Source: Flavobacterium sp. 245
Lineage (GTDB): Bacteria; Bacteroidota; Bacteroidia; Flavobacteriales; Flavobacteriaceae
NCBI RefSeq assembly: GCF_004362055.1
Contig: NZ_SNXB01000011.1
Span: 1-64,000 of the forward strand
Direction of reading: 5' to 3'
Length of the DNA: 64,000 nucleotides
The first letter of the stretch is position 1; each line of letters starts with the position of its first letter. A program made the position numbers and the translations under genes. A model generated the notes under the pieces. The model was not told the DNA's origin and did no database searches. It saw nothing but the letters and a program-made list of their open reading frames with translations. Shown here in pieces: positions 16,885-23,714 of the stretch.

Positions 16885-17583
16885 CTAAACGAATTCTGCT
16901 TCAAACAATTGCATTAAATGTTTAAGAATTTTAGCTTTTACCTCTTCTTCATCGACCTTTTCTACTCCAAGTTCGACTTGCAAAGAAGTAACGCCTTTAC
17001 CTCTTATTCCACACGGAATTATATTATCAAAATAACCTAAATCGACATTTGCATTTAAAGCGAATCCGTGCATGGTTACCCAACGAGAAGCACGAACGCC
17101 CATTGCACAAATTTTTCGTGCAAACGGAGTGCCGACACCCAGCCAAACACCTGTTTCACCTTCGCTTCTTCCCGATTCTAAACCGTATTCTGCTAATGTC
17201 AGAATGATCGCTTCTTCCAGAAAACGCAAATATTTATGAATATCTGTAAAGAAATTTTCTAAATCCAGAATAGGATAACCTACAATTTGCCCCGGTCCGT
17301 GATAAGTAATGTCACCGCCACGGTTGATTTTATAAAAAGTAGCTCCTTTGGCTTCAAGCTGTCTTTCGTTGAGCAACAAGTTTTCCAAATCACCGCTTTT
17401 GCCTAAAGTATACACGTGTGGGTGCTCAACAAATAATAAATAATTTGGAGTTGGCAACTCTAGTTCTTCTCTTCTGTTTTTGATTTTTAGATCGACAATA
17501 TCCTTAAACAGTTCTTCCTGATATTCCCAAGTTGATTTGTAATCTCTGTTTCCCAGATCCTGAAGTTGAATTTTTTTATTCAT
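16885..17583 (-). CDS. lipB: Octanoyl-[ACP]:protein N-octanoyltransferase
   Basis: The 232-residue product is LipB, which moves the octanoyl group from acyl carrier protein to lipoyl domains of 2-oxoacid dehydrogenases and GcvH, the first step of lipoate synthesis. RGGDITYHGPGQIVGYPI (residues 88-105) is the family signature. K157 (ARKICAMGVR) and C191 (IIPCGIRGKGVTSL) form the expected catalytic pair. The protein is cytosolic with usual length. The gene starts 5 bp after the upstream lipoprotein gene, so both belong to one transcript. Confidence 0.97.
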   Translation of the reverse strand: MNKKIQLQDLGNRDYKSTWEYQEELFKDIVDLKIKNRREELELPTPNYLLFVEHPHVYTLGKSGDLENLLLNERQLEAKGATFYKINRGGDITYHGPGQIVGYPILDLENFFTDIHKYLRFLEEAIILTLAEYGLESGRSEGETGVWLGVGTPFARKICAMGVRASRWVTMHGFALNANVDLGYFDNIIPCGIRGKGVTSLQVELGVEKVDEEEVKAKILKHLMQLFEAEFV

Positions 17584-17588
17584 TTTAA

Positions 17589-18344
17589 TTATTTTTCAAA
17601 CTCAACATCAAAGTTTAGTTTGTCCGGATTCTCCATATAATCCGTGAAAGAATATTGAATTGTAATTGATTTTCTATCGTCGCTAAATAAAGCGCTCGGG
17701 TTAGAAACTTTTTTGATTTTTTTCGGAAAATGATATTTGACAATATAATTTGACGATGCAAAAATCATTTTAGACATATCAGCAGATGTATCATTGAGTT
17801 TTTCTGTCAATTTTTGCTGATCTATAGTTGCTTTTCTTGTGAATTTCTTTCCGTCATAAGTGTAGTTCAACTTACTGTTGTTGTTTCCAAAACCGTTTCC
17901 AAGAGGACTTGCGGTTGCTCCGCCTTCTAACTTTTGAAGCGTACTGGCTGTCTGCAAAATATCCTGAAGTTCATTTACACTTTTAAAATCTGTTGCCAAG
18001 GTCATTAAAAACTGTTTTTTCTCGGCACTCATTTTTGTTGTAACTACAAAGTTTTCAAGCTTTTTGAGTTCTTTCTGTGTTTCTGGCGATAATTTTGCGA
18101 TGCTGTCTTTTTTCTCAGCAAGCAACTGCTTGAAAGTAAAAGTTGAATCAATATCTTTTTTTGCATCAGCTCCAACTTGATTCCCAATTTGATCACCAGC
18201 CATTTGCATTAAAGAAGAGCCGTCCATGTCTACAGAAAACTTTCCTGATCCGTTATCGTTAATTGTAATATTTTCTGTAAAAGTACAACTTGTTAATGCC
18301 ACTAACAGAAAAGAAAAACTCAGCAGTTTATATAATTTTGTCAT
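17589..18344 (-). CDS. Lipoprotein of unknown function, paralogue of the next upstream gene
   Basis: The 251-residue protein has a lipoprotein signal with lipobox LVALTSC (about residues 14-20). It continues TFTENITINDNGSGKFSVDM, a charged helical middle and a C-terminal SNYIVKYHFPKKIKKVSN...ITIQYSFTDYMENPDKLNFDVEFEK. The gene at 18442-19170 encodes the same plan (SCQVTETININSDGSGNIEL ... HYNFPRKIKSVSN ... SIEFQLSDCYQNPE), so the pair are tandem paralogues. I do not recognise a named family; the beta-rich N- and C-terminal parts suggest an extracytoplasmic adhesive or binding fold. The gene is coupled to lipB by a 5-bp gap. Confidence 0.8.
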   Translation of the reverse strand: MTKLYKLLSFSFLLVALTSCTFTENITINDNGSGKFSVDMDGSSLMQMAGDQIGNQVGADAKKDIDSTFTFKQLLAEKKDSIAKLSPETQKELKKLENFVVTTKMSAEKKQFLMTLATDFKSVNELQDILQTASTLQKLEGGATASPLGNGFGNNNSKLNYTYDGKKFTRKATIDQQKLTEKLNDTSADMSKMIFASSNYIVKYHFPKKIKKVSNPSALFSDDRKSITIQYSFTDYMENPDKLNFDVEFEK

Positions 18345-18441
18345 AGTCTAATTTTTTATCAAAGATACGAACTCTATATTTATTTTTTAAGATTCTAAGA
18401 AACTATCGCGATAGCCTACGGTGCTAAAATATTAAGGCCGT
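18345..18441. other. Spacer with perfect palindrome
   Basis: The spacer between the two lipoprotein paralogues contains the 12-bp perfect palindrome CTATCGCGATAG near 18404-18416. It could be an operator, a methylation site or a fragment of a repeat; there is no further support. Confidence 0.35.
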
Positions 18442-19170
18442 TTATTGAAAGTCTTTTTGTTCTAAAACCACTTCTAAATTTGTTATTTCAGGATTTTGAT
18501 AGCAGTCTGAAAGCTGAAATTCGATACTTAATGTTTTTTTGTCTGCACTGAGAATCGCTTTTTCGTTTGAAACTGATTTTATTTTTCTAGGGAAATTATA
18601 GTGCAATGTATAAGATTGTACCAACTTATATTTAGCATACATTTTTTTTCTTTCCTCCACCATTTTTACATCCTGATTTAATTTATCTAAGTCCGTAATT
18701 ACTAAGTTCCTTTTAAAAGTAGTCCCATCAAAAGTGTAATTTATTTTATACGATTTTTTAGATATTGGATAATTTTCTTTTAAAGAATTGGCCAAACCAA
18801 GACTTTCATACACATTTGGCACTTGCTCAATTTTTTTAAAATCAACAGCTACTCTATTAAAATTTTCCACTTGAATTGGATCTACTTTGATTTGCATTTT
18901 CACATTTGAATGTTCTGTAAACAAGTCTTGATCAGCTTTGTTAAATCGCACAAAAGTTTCCTGGTATTTTTTTATATAATCCCGAAATACAAATGCTGTA
19001 TCAATAAATTTATCGGCGGTAAAATGCCTTCCTATCTGCACCATGCTATTCTCATCGCGAAGACTATACAATTCAATATTTCCGCTTCCGTCAGAATTTA
19101 TATTTATTGTTTCTGTTACTTGACAACTTGAAAGGAAAATTAAAAAAAGAAAGGCTGATAGTTTTTTCAT
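18442..19170 (-). CDS. Lipoprotein of unknown function, paralogue of the downstream gene
   Basis: The 242-residue lipoprotein (lipobox FLSSCQ, Cys at about residue 16) is colinear with its 251-residue neighbour. It shares the VTETININSDGSGN start, an internal FRDYIKKYQETF helix, KSYKINYTFDGTTFKRNLVI and the C-terminal HYNFPRKIKSVSN motif. It lies 97 bp upstream of the neighbour in the same direction, so the unit is lipoprotein A, lipoprotein B, lipB. No function can be assigned. Tandem duplication followed by divergence is the simplest origin. Confidence 0.78.
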   Translation of the reverse strand: MKKLSAFLFLIFLSSCQVTETININSDGSGNIELYSLRDENSMVQIGRHFTADKFIDTAFVFRDYIKKYQETFVRFNKADQDLFTEHSNVKMQIKVDPIQVENFNRVAVDFKKIEQVPNVYESLGLANSLKENYPISKKSYKINYTFDGTTFKRNLVITDLDKLNQDVKMVEERKKMYAKYKLVQSYTLHYNFPRKIKSVSNEKAILSADKKTLSIEFQLSDCYQNPEITNLEVVLEQKDFQ

Positions 19171-19336
19171 TTTTTGAAAGATTCTGAGGTACTAAGTTGC
19201 TAAGATAAAAATATTTTAAAATAATTTCTTACAGAAATACTATTTCACCCAATTGTTTGTCATTCCTCTTTGTTCTGAATGACAAAAAGACCAATAAACA
19301 TTCCAACTCATACTTCTTTTGAAAATAAAAACATTT

Positions 19337-19425
19337 GGCCTAGCCCCGATAGTAATGAAATCCTTTTATGCCGGTGTTCGGCATAAAAGATTGGAATGAA
19401 TAGCGGGACAAAACGCAATTAAAAA
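19337..19425 (+). repeat. TAGCCCCGAT-type structured intergenic element
   Basis: The segment starts GCCTAGCCCCGATAG and ends AGCGGGACAAAACGC. Inside, CTTTTATGCCG and CGGCATAAAAG form a perfect 11-bp stem with loop GTGTT, and the outer CCCG can pair with CGGG. I know this element as a frequent intergenic repeat in Flavobacteriia, where it may correspond to the Flavo-1 RNA motif. That equation is from memory and needs a covariance-model search. It is oriented like lysS. Confidence 0.6.
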
Positions 19426-19486
19426 ACCACTTTTTCTGCTCCTAATAAAAAACATTACTCTTTTCTAAAACTTTAGACTTTATGAC

Positions 19487-19518
19487 TTTGCAACTTTGCG
19501 ACTTAAAAACTATCTTTG
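19487..19518 (+). promoter_or_regulatory. Promoter of lysS
   Basis: TTTG (19487-19490), a 20-bp spacer and TATCTTTG (19511-19518) give an exact match to the Bacteroidota -33/-7 pattern. The ATG at 19542 is 24 bp downstream. The -33 part lies in a GACTTTGCAACTTTGCGACTT stretch that resembles the dispersed CTTTGCG repeat. Confidence 0.8.
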
Positions 19519-19541
19519 CACACTTAAAAAAAGAGCACAAA

Positions 19542-21245
19542 ATGGCATTATCAGAACAAGAAATCATCAGAAGAGAAAAACTTCAAAACTTACGCAGTCT
19601 GGGAATCAATCCTTATCCAGCTAATCTTTTTCCTGTAAATCATACTTCTAAGCAAATTAAGGAGTCGTTTGAAGAAGGTAAGAAGGTTATCGTTGCGGGT
19701 CGTTTGATGAGTGTGAGAGATCAGGGAAAAGCTTGTTTTGCTGAATTGCAGGATAGCGAAGGACGTATTCAATTGTACGTGAATCGCGATGTTTTGTGTG
19801 AAGGTGATGATAAAACTTTATACAACCAAGTATTTAAAAAATTAACCGATTTAGGAGATTTTATTGGTATTGAAGGTGAATTGTTTACAACACAAGTTGG
19901 AGCAAAATGTATTCGTGTAAGTGGCTTTACTTTTTTGAGTAAAACATTACGTCCGCTTCCATTGCCAAAAGTTGATGAAGAAGGAAATGTACACGATGCA
20001 TTTAATGATGCTGAATTACGTTATAGAATGCGTTATGTAGATTTAACTGTAAATCCGCAAGTAAAAGAAACTTTCATTAAGCGTACTAAGTTGTTTACTG
20101 CGATGCGTGGTTATTTTAACGACGCTGGATATCTTGAAGTTGATACTCCGGTTTTGCAGTCAATTCCTGGTGGTGCTTCGGCAAGACCTTTTATTACGCA
20201 CCATAACTCGCTTGACATTCCGCTTTACATGCGTATTGCGAATGAATTATACTTAAAAAGATTAATTGTTGGCGGATTTGAAGGTGTTTATGAATTCTCT
20301 AGAAACTTTCGTAACGAAGGTATGGACAGAACGCATAATCCTGAATTTACTGCAATGGAAATATACGTAGCCTACAAAGACTACAACTGGATGATGGAAT
20401 TTGCTGAAGGTTTGCTTGAGCATTGTGCAATTGCTGTAAACGGCACTAGCGAAGTTACTTTTGGTGAACACCAAATTAACTTTAAAGCGCCTTATGCACG
20501 CGTTACGATGACGGATTCTATCAAACATTTTACTGGTTTTGACATTTCTGGAAAAACTGAAGAAGAATTGTTTGAAGCAGCAAGAGGAATGGGAATTGAG
20601 GTTGACAAAACAATGGGTAAAGGAAAACTGATTGATGAAATTTTTGGAGCAAAATGTGAAGGAAATTATATTCAGCCAACTTTCATTACTGATTACCCTA
20701 AAGAAATGTCGCCTCTATGTAAAGAACACCGCGATAATCCAGACTTGACTGAGCGTTTTGAATTGATGGTTTGCGGTAAAGAAATTGCAAATGCTTATTC
20801 TGAATTAAATGATCCAATTGATCAGCGTGAGCGTTTTGAAGATCAAATGCGTTTGGCTGCAAAAGGTGATGATGAAGCAAACGGAATTATCGATGAAGAT
20901 TTCTTAAGAGCGCTTGAGTACGGTATGCCTCCAACTTCTGGAATGGGAATTGGGATGGATCGTTTGATTATGTATTTGACGAATAACGCCTCTATTCAGG
21001 AAGTTTTATTGTTCCCTCAAATGCGTCCTGAGAAAAAACTAGCTCAGATTGAATTGTCTGATGAAGAAAAAGTAATTATTACTTTACTGAAAGCAAACGA
21101 GAATAAAATGGAATTAGCGCAACTAAAAGTTACTGCTGCTTTAAGCGGTAAAAAATGGGATGCGTCTATGAAAAACTTATCTAAACATGGTTTGACTAAA
21201 GTTGCTGTTGATGGAGAGTTTAAGATGGTTGAATTGGTGGGGTAG
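19542..21245 (+). CDS. lysS: Lysine--tRNA ligase (class II)
   Basis: The product, 567 residues from this start, is class II LysRS, charging tRNA-Lys. An OB-fold anticodon-binding domain (KVIVAGRLMSVRDQGKACFAEL, about residues 45-155) precedes the catalytic domain. That domain has motif 1 near VDTPVLQSIPGGASARPF, motif 2 FRNEGMDRTHNPEFT and motif 3 GMGIGMDRLIMYL. A C-terminal extension of about 60 residues follows the core. An upstream in-frame ATG at 19482 lies before the -33 element and cannot be in the mRNA from that promoter, so MALSEQEI is the chosen start. Confidence 0.97.
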   Translation: MALSEQEIIRREKLQNLRSLGINPYPANLFPVNHTSKQIKESFEEGKKVIVAGRLMSVRDQGKACFAELQDSEGRIQLYVNRDVLCEGDDKTLYNQVFKKLTDLGDFIGIEGELFTTQVGAKCIRVSGFTFLSKTLRPLPLPKVDEEGNVHDAFNDAELRYRMRYVDLTVNPQVKETFIKRTKLFTAMRGYFNDAGYLEVDTPVLQSIPGGASARPFITHHNSLDIPLYMRIANELYLKRLIVGGFEGVYEFSRNFRNEGMDRTHNPEFTAMEIYVAYKDYNWMMEFAEGLLEHCAIAVNGTSEVTFGEHQINFKAPYARVTMTDSIKHFTGFDISGKTEEELFEAARGMGIEVDKTMGKGKLIDEIFGAKCEGNYIQPTFITDYPKEMSPLCKEHRDNPDLTERFELMVCGKEIANAYSELNDPIDQRERFEDQMRLAAKGDDEANGIIDEDFLRALEYGMPPTSGMGIGMDRLIMYLTNNASIQEVLLFPQMRPEKKLAQIELSDEEKVIITLLKANENKMELAQLKVTAALSGKKWDASMKNLSKHGLTKVAVDGEFKMVELVG

Positions 21246-21299
21246 TTTTTTAAAATTCCAATTTTAGAAATTACAAATTCTTAAATTAACTAATATTCG

Positions 21300-21329
21300 A
21301 ACCCGACAGATTTTAAAATCTGTCGGGTT
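21300..21329. terminator. Bidirectional terminator, lysS / lipoprotein gene
   Basis: The 30-base perfect palindrome AACCCGACAGATTTT / AAAATCTGTCGGGTT gives a 15-bp stem. The AAAA/TTTT at its centre would form the apical loop. T-rich sequence follows, between convergent genes. Confidence 0.9.
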
Positions 21330-21335
21330 TTGTTT

Positions 21336-21932
21336 TTAAAACGAATACTTCTCAAATTTTTTATCTGTAATATCTAGAACCTTTGCGCTTTCTTTTGGCG
21401 TTACACCTTTCCAAATTTCCTGAACAGAAGGATTTGACGGATATTTACCGTTTTTCATTTTTATAAGATGAAATTCATTGCCACTTTCTATGATTAAATC
21501 CGAGAAATTTTCTGTTGATGAAGTCGCTATAAGAATTGGAAATTCGGTTACGGAAAAACGGTTTATTACGCTTCCGTCATTATTTAGAATATAACCCGAA
21601 CAGCCTCCGCTTCCACAGAAATACGAATTTGAAAAACCAACAAAATATTCGTTTTTACTGTCGTTATTTAAATCAAAAGCTTGGTAATAAAAATAACGGT
21701 CTGCTTTTGTCATAGCCGGTAGATCTTTCTCCAACAAAATATTCAACTGTTTTCTTATCAATTCAACCGCTTTGTCGTCTCTTGGTGGCGCGTCACTTAA
21801 ATTTGCTGTCCCGCCAACCGTTTTTGATAAAGTATCCTGAACAATAGTTTTAACAATATTGCTTGATTCTTTTTTGTTTTGGCAGGAATAAAATGCCAGA
21901 ATCCCGATTAAAATTAGAATTTTACTTTTCAT
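21336..21932 (-). CDS. Lipoprotein of unknown function
   Basis: The 198-residue protein has a lipoprotein signal (ILIGILAFYSC, Cys at about residue 17). A low-complexity linker is followed by a segment AFDLNNDSKNEYFVGFSNSYFCGSGGCSGYILNNDGSVINRF. The D-x-N-x-D-x-K-x-E pattern (about residues 89-97) resembles the calcium loop of FG-GAP/VCBS-like beta-propeller repeats, and FCGSGGCSG carries a close cysteine pair that could form a disulfide. No family name is recognised. It sits between lysS (convergent) and the dehydrogenase gene upstream on the same strand. Confidence 0.7.
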   Translation of the reverse strand: MKSKILILIGILAFYSCQNKKESSNIVKTIVQDTLSKTVGGTANLSDAPPRDDKAVELIRKQLNILLEKDLPAMTKADRYFYYQAFDLNNDSKNEYFVGFSNSYFCGSGGCSGYILNNDGSVINRFSVTEFPILIATSSTENFSDLIIESGNEFHLIKMKNGKYPSNPSVQEIWKGVTPKESAKVLDITDKKFEKYSF

Positions 21933-21999
21933 AATCTGCTATTTTTAAAATCCACAATTTCCTTTACAAGTAATTAAATTACGAAAAATATTCGACAAT

Positions 22000-23022
22000 T
22001 TAAACCAGCAATGCCGCTTTGTTTTCAATATCATTCTGTGCCAATAATGACTTTATATTAGTAAAAGTCACTAAGGCAATCTGCGTTAAGGCTTCGTTGG
22101 TAAAAAATGCCTGATGTGCGGTTACCAAAACATTCGGAAAACTCATTAAACGCTGAATGGCGTCATCCTGAATAATATCTGCAGATAAATCTCTGAAAAA
22201 AAGTTTTTCTTCCTGTTCGTAAACATCAATTCCCAAATAGCCAATTTTACCTTCTTTCAAACCTTCAATAACGGATGAAGTTTCAATTAAACCGCCACGG
22301 CTTGTATTAATGATCATAACACTGTCTTTCATCAAAGCAATAGAACCATCGTTGATTACATGTTTCGTTTGATCATTTAACGGGCAATGAAGCGAAATAA
22401 TATCACTCAATTTAAATATCTCCTCTAAACCAACAAAAGAAACACCGTCTTTGATCATTTCATCATTTTGGACAATATCATAAGCCAATACTTTACAGCC
22501 AAATCCTAAGGCAATTTTGGCAAAAGCTTTCCCTATATTTCCTGTTCCAATAATCCCAATTGTTTTTCCGAATAAATCAAAACCTAATAATCCGTTTAAA
22601 GAGAAATTCTGCTCGCGGACTCTATTATAAGCTTTATGTGTTTTTCTATTTAAAGTCAAAATCATTGCCATTGCGTGCTCTGCGACTGCCTGCGGTGAAT
22701 AAGCTGGAACCCGGCAAACTTTTATATTGTATTTTTTTGCTGCTTCTAAATCAACATTATTAAAACCAGCGCATCTCAAAGCAATAATTTTCACATTTTT
22801 TTCTGCCAATTGCTTAATTACCGCTTCGTTTACAATATCATTTACAAAAACGCATACAATACTGGCGTTTTCGATTAAAACAACAGTTTGAAGATTCAGC
22901 GATGTTTCATAAAAATCCAATTCAAAACCAAAATCACTGTTGTATTTATTGAAAAAAGCTTTGTCATAAGGCTGCGTTGAAAAAAAAGCTATTTTGTTAT
23001 TTAATATAGTATTTGAGCTCAT
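22000..23022 (-). CDS. D-2-hydroxyacid (D-lactate) dehydrogenase
   Basis: The 340-residue protein is a D-isomer-specific 2-hydroxyacid dehydrogenase. The Rossmann motif GIIGTGNIG is at about residues 154-162, and the catalytic triad candidates are an Arg in INTSRGGL, a Glu in GIDVYEQEE and a His in VTAHQAFFT. The sequence matches fermentative D-lactate dehydrogenases (LdhA type), reducing pyruvate with NADH, more closely than 3-phosphoglycerate dehydrogenase, because no ACT domain is present. The protein is cytosolic. It lies 67 bp upstream of a lipoprotein gene on the same strand. Confidence 0.88.
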   Translation of the reverse strand: MSSNTILNNKIAFFSTQPYDKAFFNKYNSDFGFELDFYETSLNLQTVVLIENASIVCVFVNDIVNEAVIKQLAEKNVKIIALRCAGFNNVDLEAAKKYNIKVCRVPAYSPQAVAEHAMAMILTLNRKTHKAYNRVREQNFSLNGLLGFDLFGKTIGIIGTGNIGKAFAKIALGFGCKVLAYDIVQNDEMIKDGVSFVGLEEIFKLSDIISLHCPLNDQTKHVINDGSIALMKDSVMIINTSRGGLIETSSVIEGLKEGKIGYLGIDVYEQEEKLFFRDLSADIIQDDAIQRLMSFPNVLVTAHQAFFTNEALTQIALVTFTNIKSLLAQNDIENKAALLV

Positions 23023-23218
23023 AATAATTTTGTTCTAAATTCTGAAAATGTGTTGATACTTTAAAAATAAGCAATTATTTCTATACTATTGCTCTTCTTG
23101 TTAACGTTTTAATGAATTACGAATCAATATGTTAAATAAAATACAAATCTATGACTTACTATTAAACCTAATGAATTTATCAAAGTCTTATTGGTATAAC
23201 AATTAAAAAAACTTAATC

Positions 23219-23659
23219 ATGAAAAAACTATTTATCGCAGCTTTGTTATTCGTTGGAATGGCATCTTTTGCACAAGACATGGACCAAAAACCAGCGCGTG
23301 ATCAAAGAGAAAAAATGACGCCTGAACAGCGTAATGAAAAACAGCTGAAAAAACTAACTTCTGAATTAAATTTAGATGCTAATCAGCAAACTCAGGTAAA
23401 ACAACTTTTAGCTGATCGAAGCGCTAAAGCAGAGAAATTGAGAGAAGCTCGTCAAGCAAGTAAAGACAGCGGAACTAAACCAACTGCTGCTGAAAGAGAA
23501 GCCTTTAAAAACGAAATGATTGCCGAAAGAGACGCAAACGACGCTAAAATGAAATCGATCCTGAATGCTGACCAATATACGAAATGGAAAAAAATTCAAG
23601 AAGAAAACAAAGACAAGGCTAGAGAAAAAATGAGAGAATACAAAAATGAAAGCAACTAA
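23219..23659 (+). CDS. Secreted Spy/CpxP-like helical protein
   Basis: The 146-residue protein has a signal peptide (MKKLFIAALLFVGMASFAQD). The remainder is almost wholly charged helix, with two Spy-like stretches: LTSELNLDANQQTQVKQLLA (about residues 43-62) and MKSILNADQYTKWKKIQEEN (about 111-130). Spy/CpxP-like proteins are periplasmic chaperones or stress sensors; by resemblance this one may shield unfolded envelope proteins. No two-component partner lies nearby. It ends in a strong terminator and is transcribed alone. Confidence 0.75.
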   Translation: MKKLFIAALLFVGMASFAQDMDQKPARDQREKMTPEQRNEKQLKKLTSELNLDANQQTQVKQLLADRSAKAEKLREARQASKDSGTKPTAAEREAFKNEMIAERDANDAKMKSILNADQYTKWKKIQEENKDKAREKMREYKNESN

Positions 23660-23671
23660 GTTGATTTCATA

Positions 23672-23699
23672 AAAAAAGAGGCTTTAAAGCCTCTTTTTT
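23672..23699. terminator. Bidirectional terminator, Spy-like gene / metalloprotease gene
   Basis: The palindrome AAAAAAGAGGCTTT / AAAGCCTCTTTTTT forms up to 14 pairs, less an apical loop. It carries T-runs on both strands and lies between convergent genes. Confidence 0.9.
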
Positions 23700-23714
23700 G
23701 TTTTTATAAATCCT

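Larger units (their letters stand above)
19171..19541. other. Intergenic region upstream of lysS
   Basis: This 371-bp divergent spacer contains several distinct elements. There is a CTGAGGTACTAAGTTGCTAAG iteration (19182-19202), related to that at 60197-60270. A TTTGTCATTCC/GAATGACAAA inverted pair lies at about 19256-19288. The TAGCCCCGAT structured element is at 19337-19425, and a CTTTGC-type repeat fragment runs into the lysS promoter at 19476-19518. Confidence 0.6.

Noticed and set aside
18404..18416. Palindrome CTATCGCGATAG as a regulatory operator
   Set aside because: Single occurrence noted, with no promoter nearby; kept only as a remark in the spacer entry.
19482..19541. Upstream in-frame start of lysS
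   Set aside because: It lies before the -33 element of an exact promoter and encodes repeat-derived residues; the ATG at 19542 gives the normal LysRS start.
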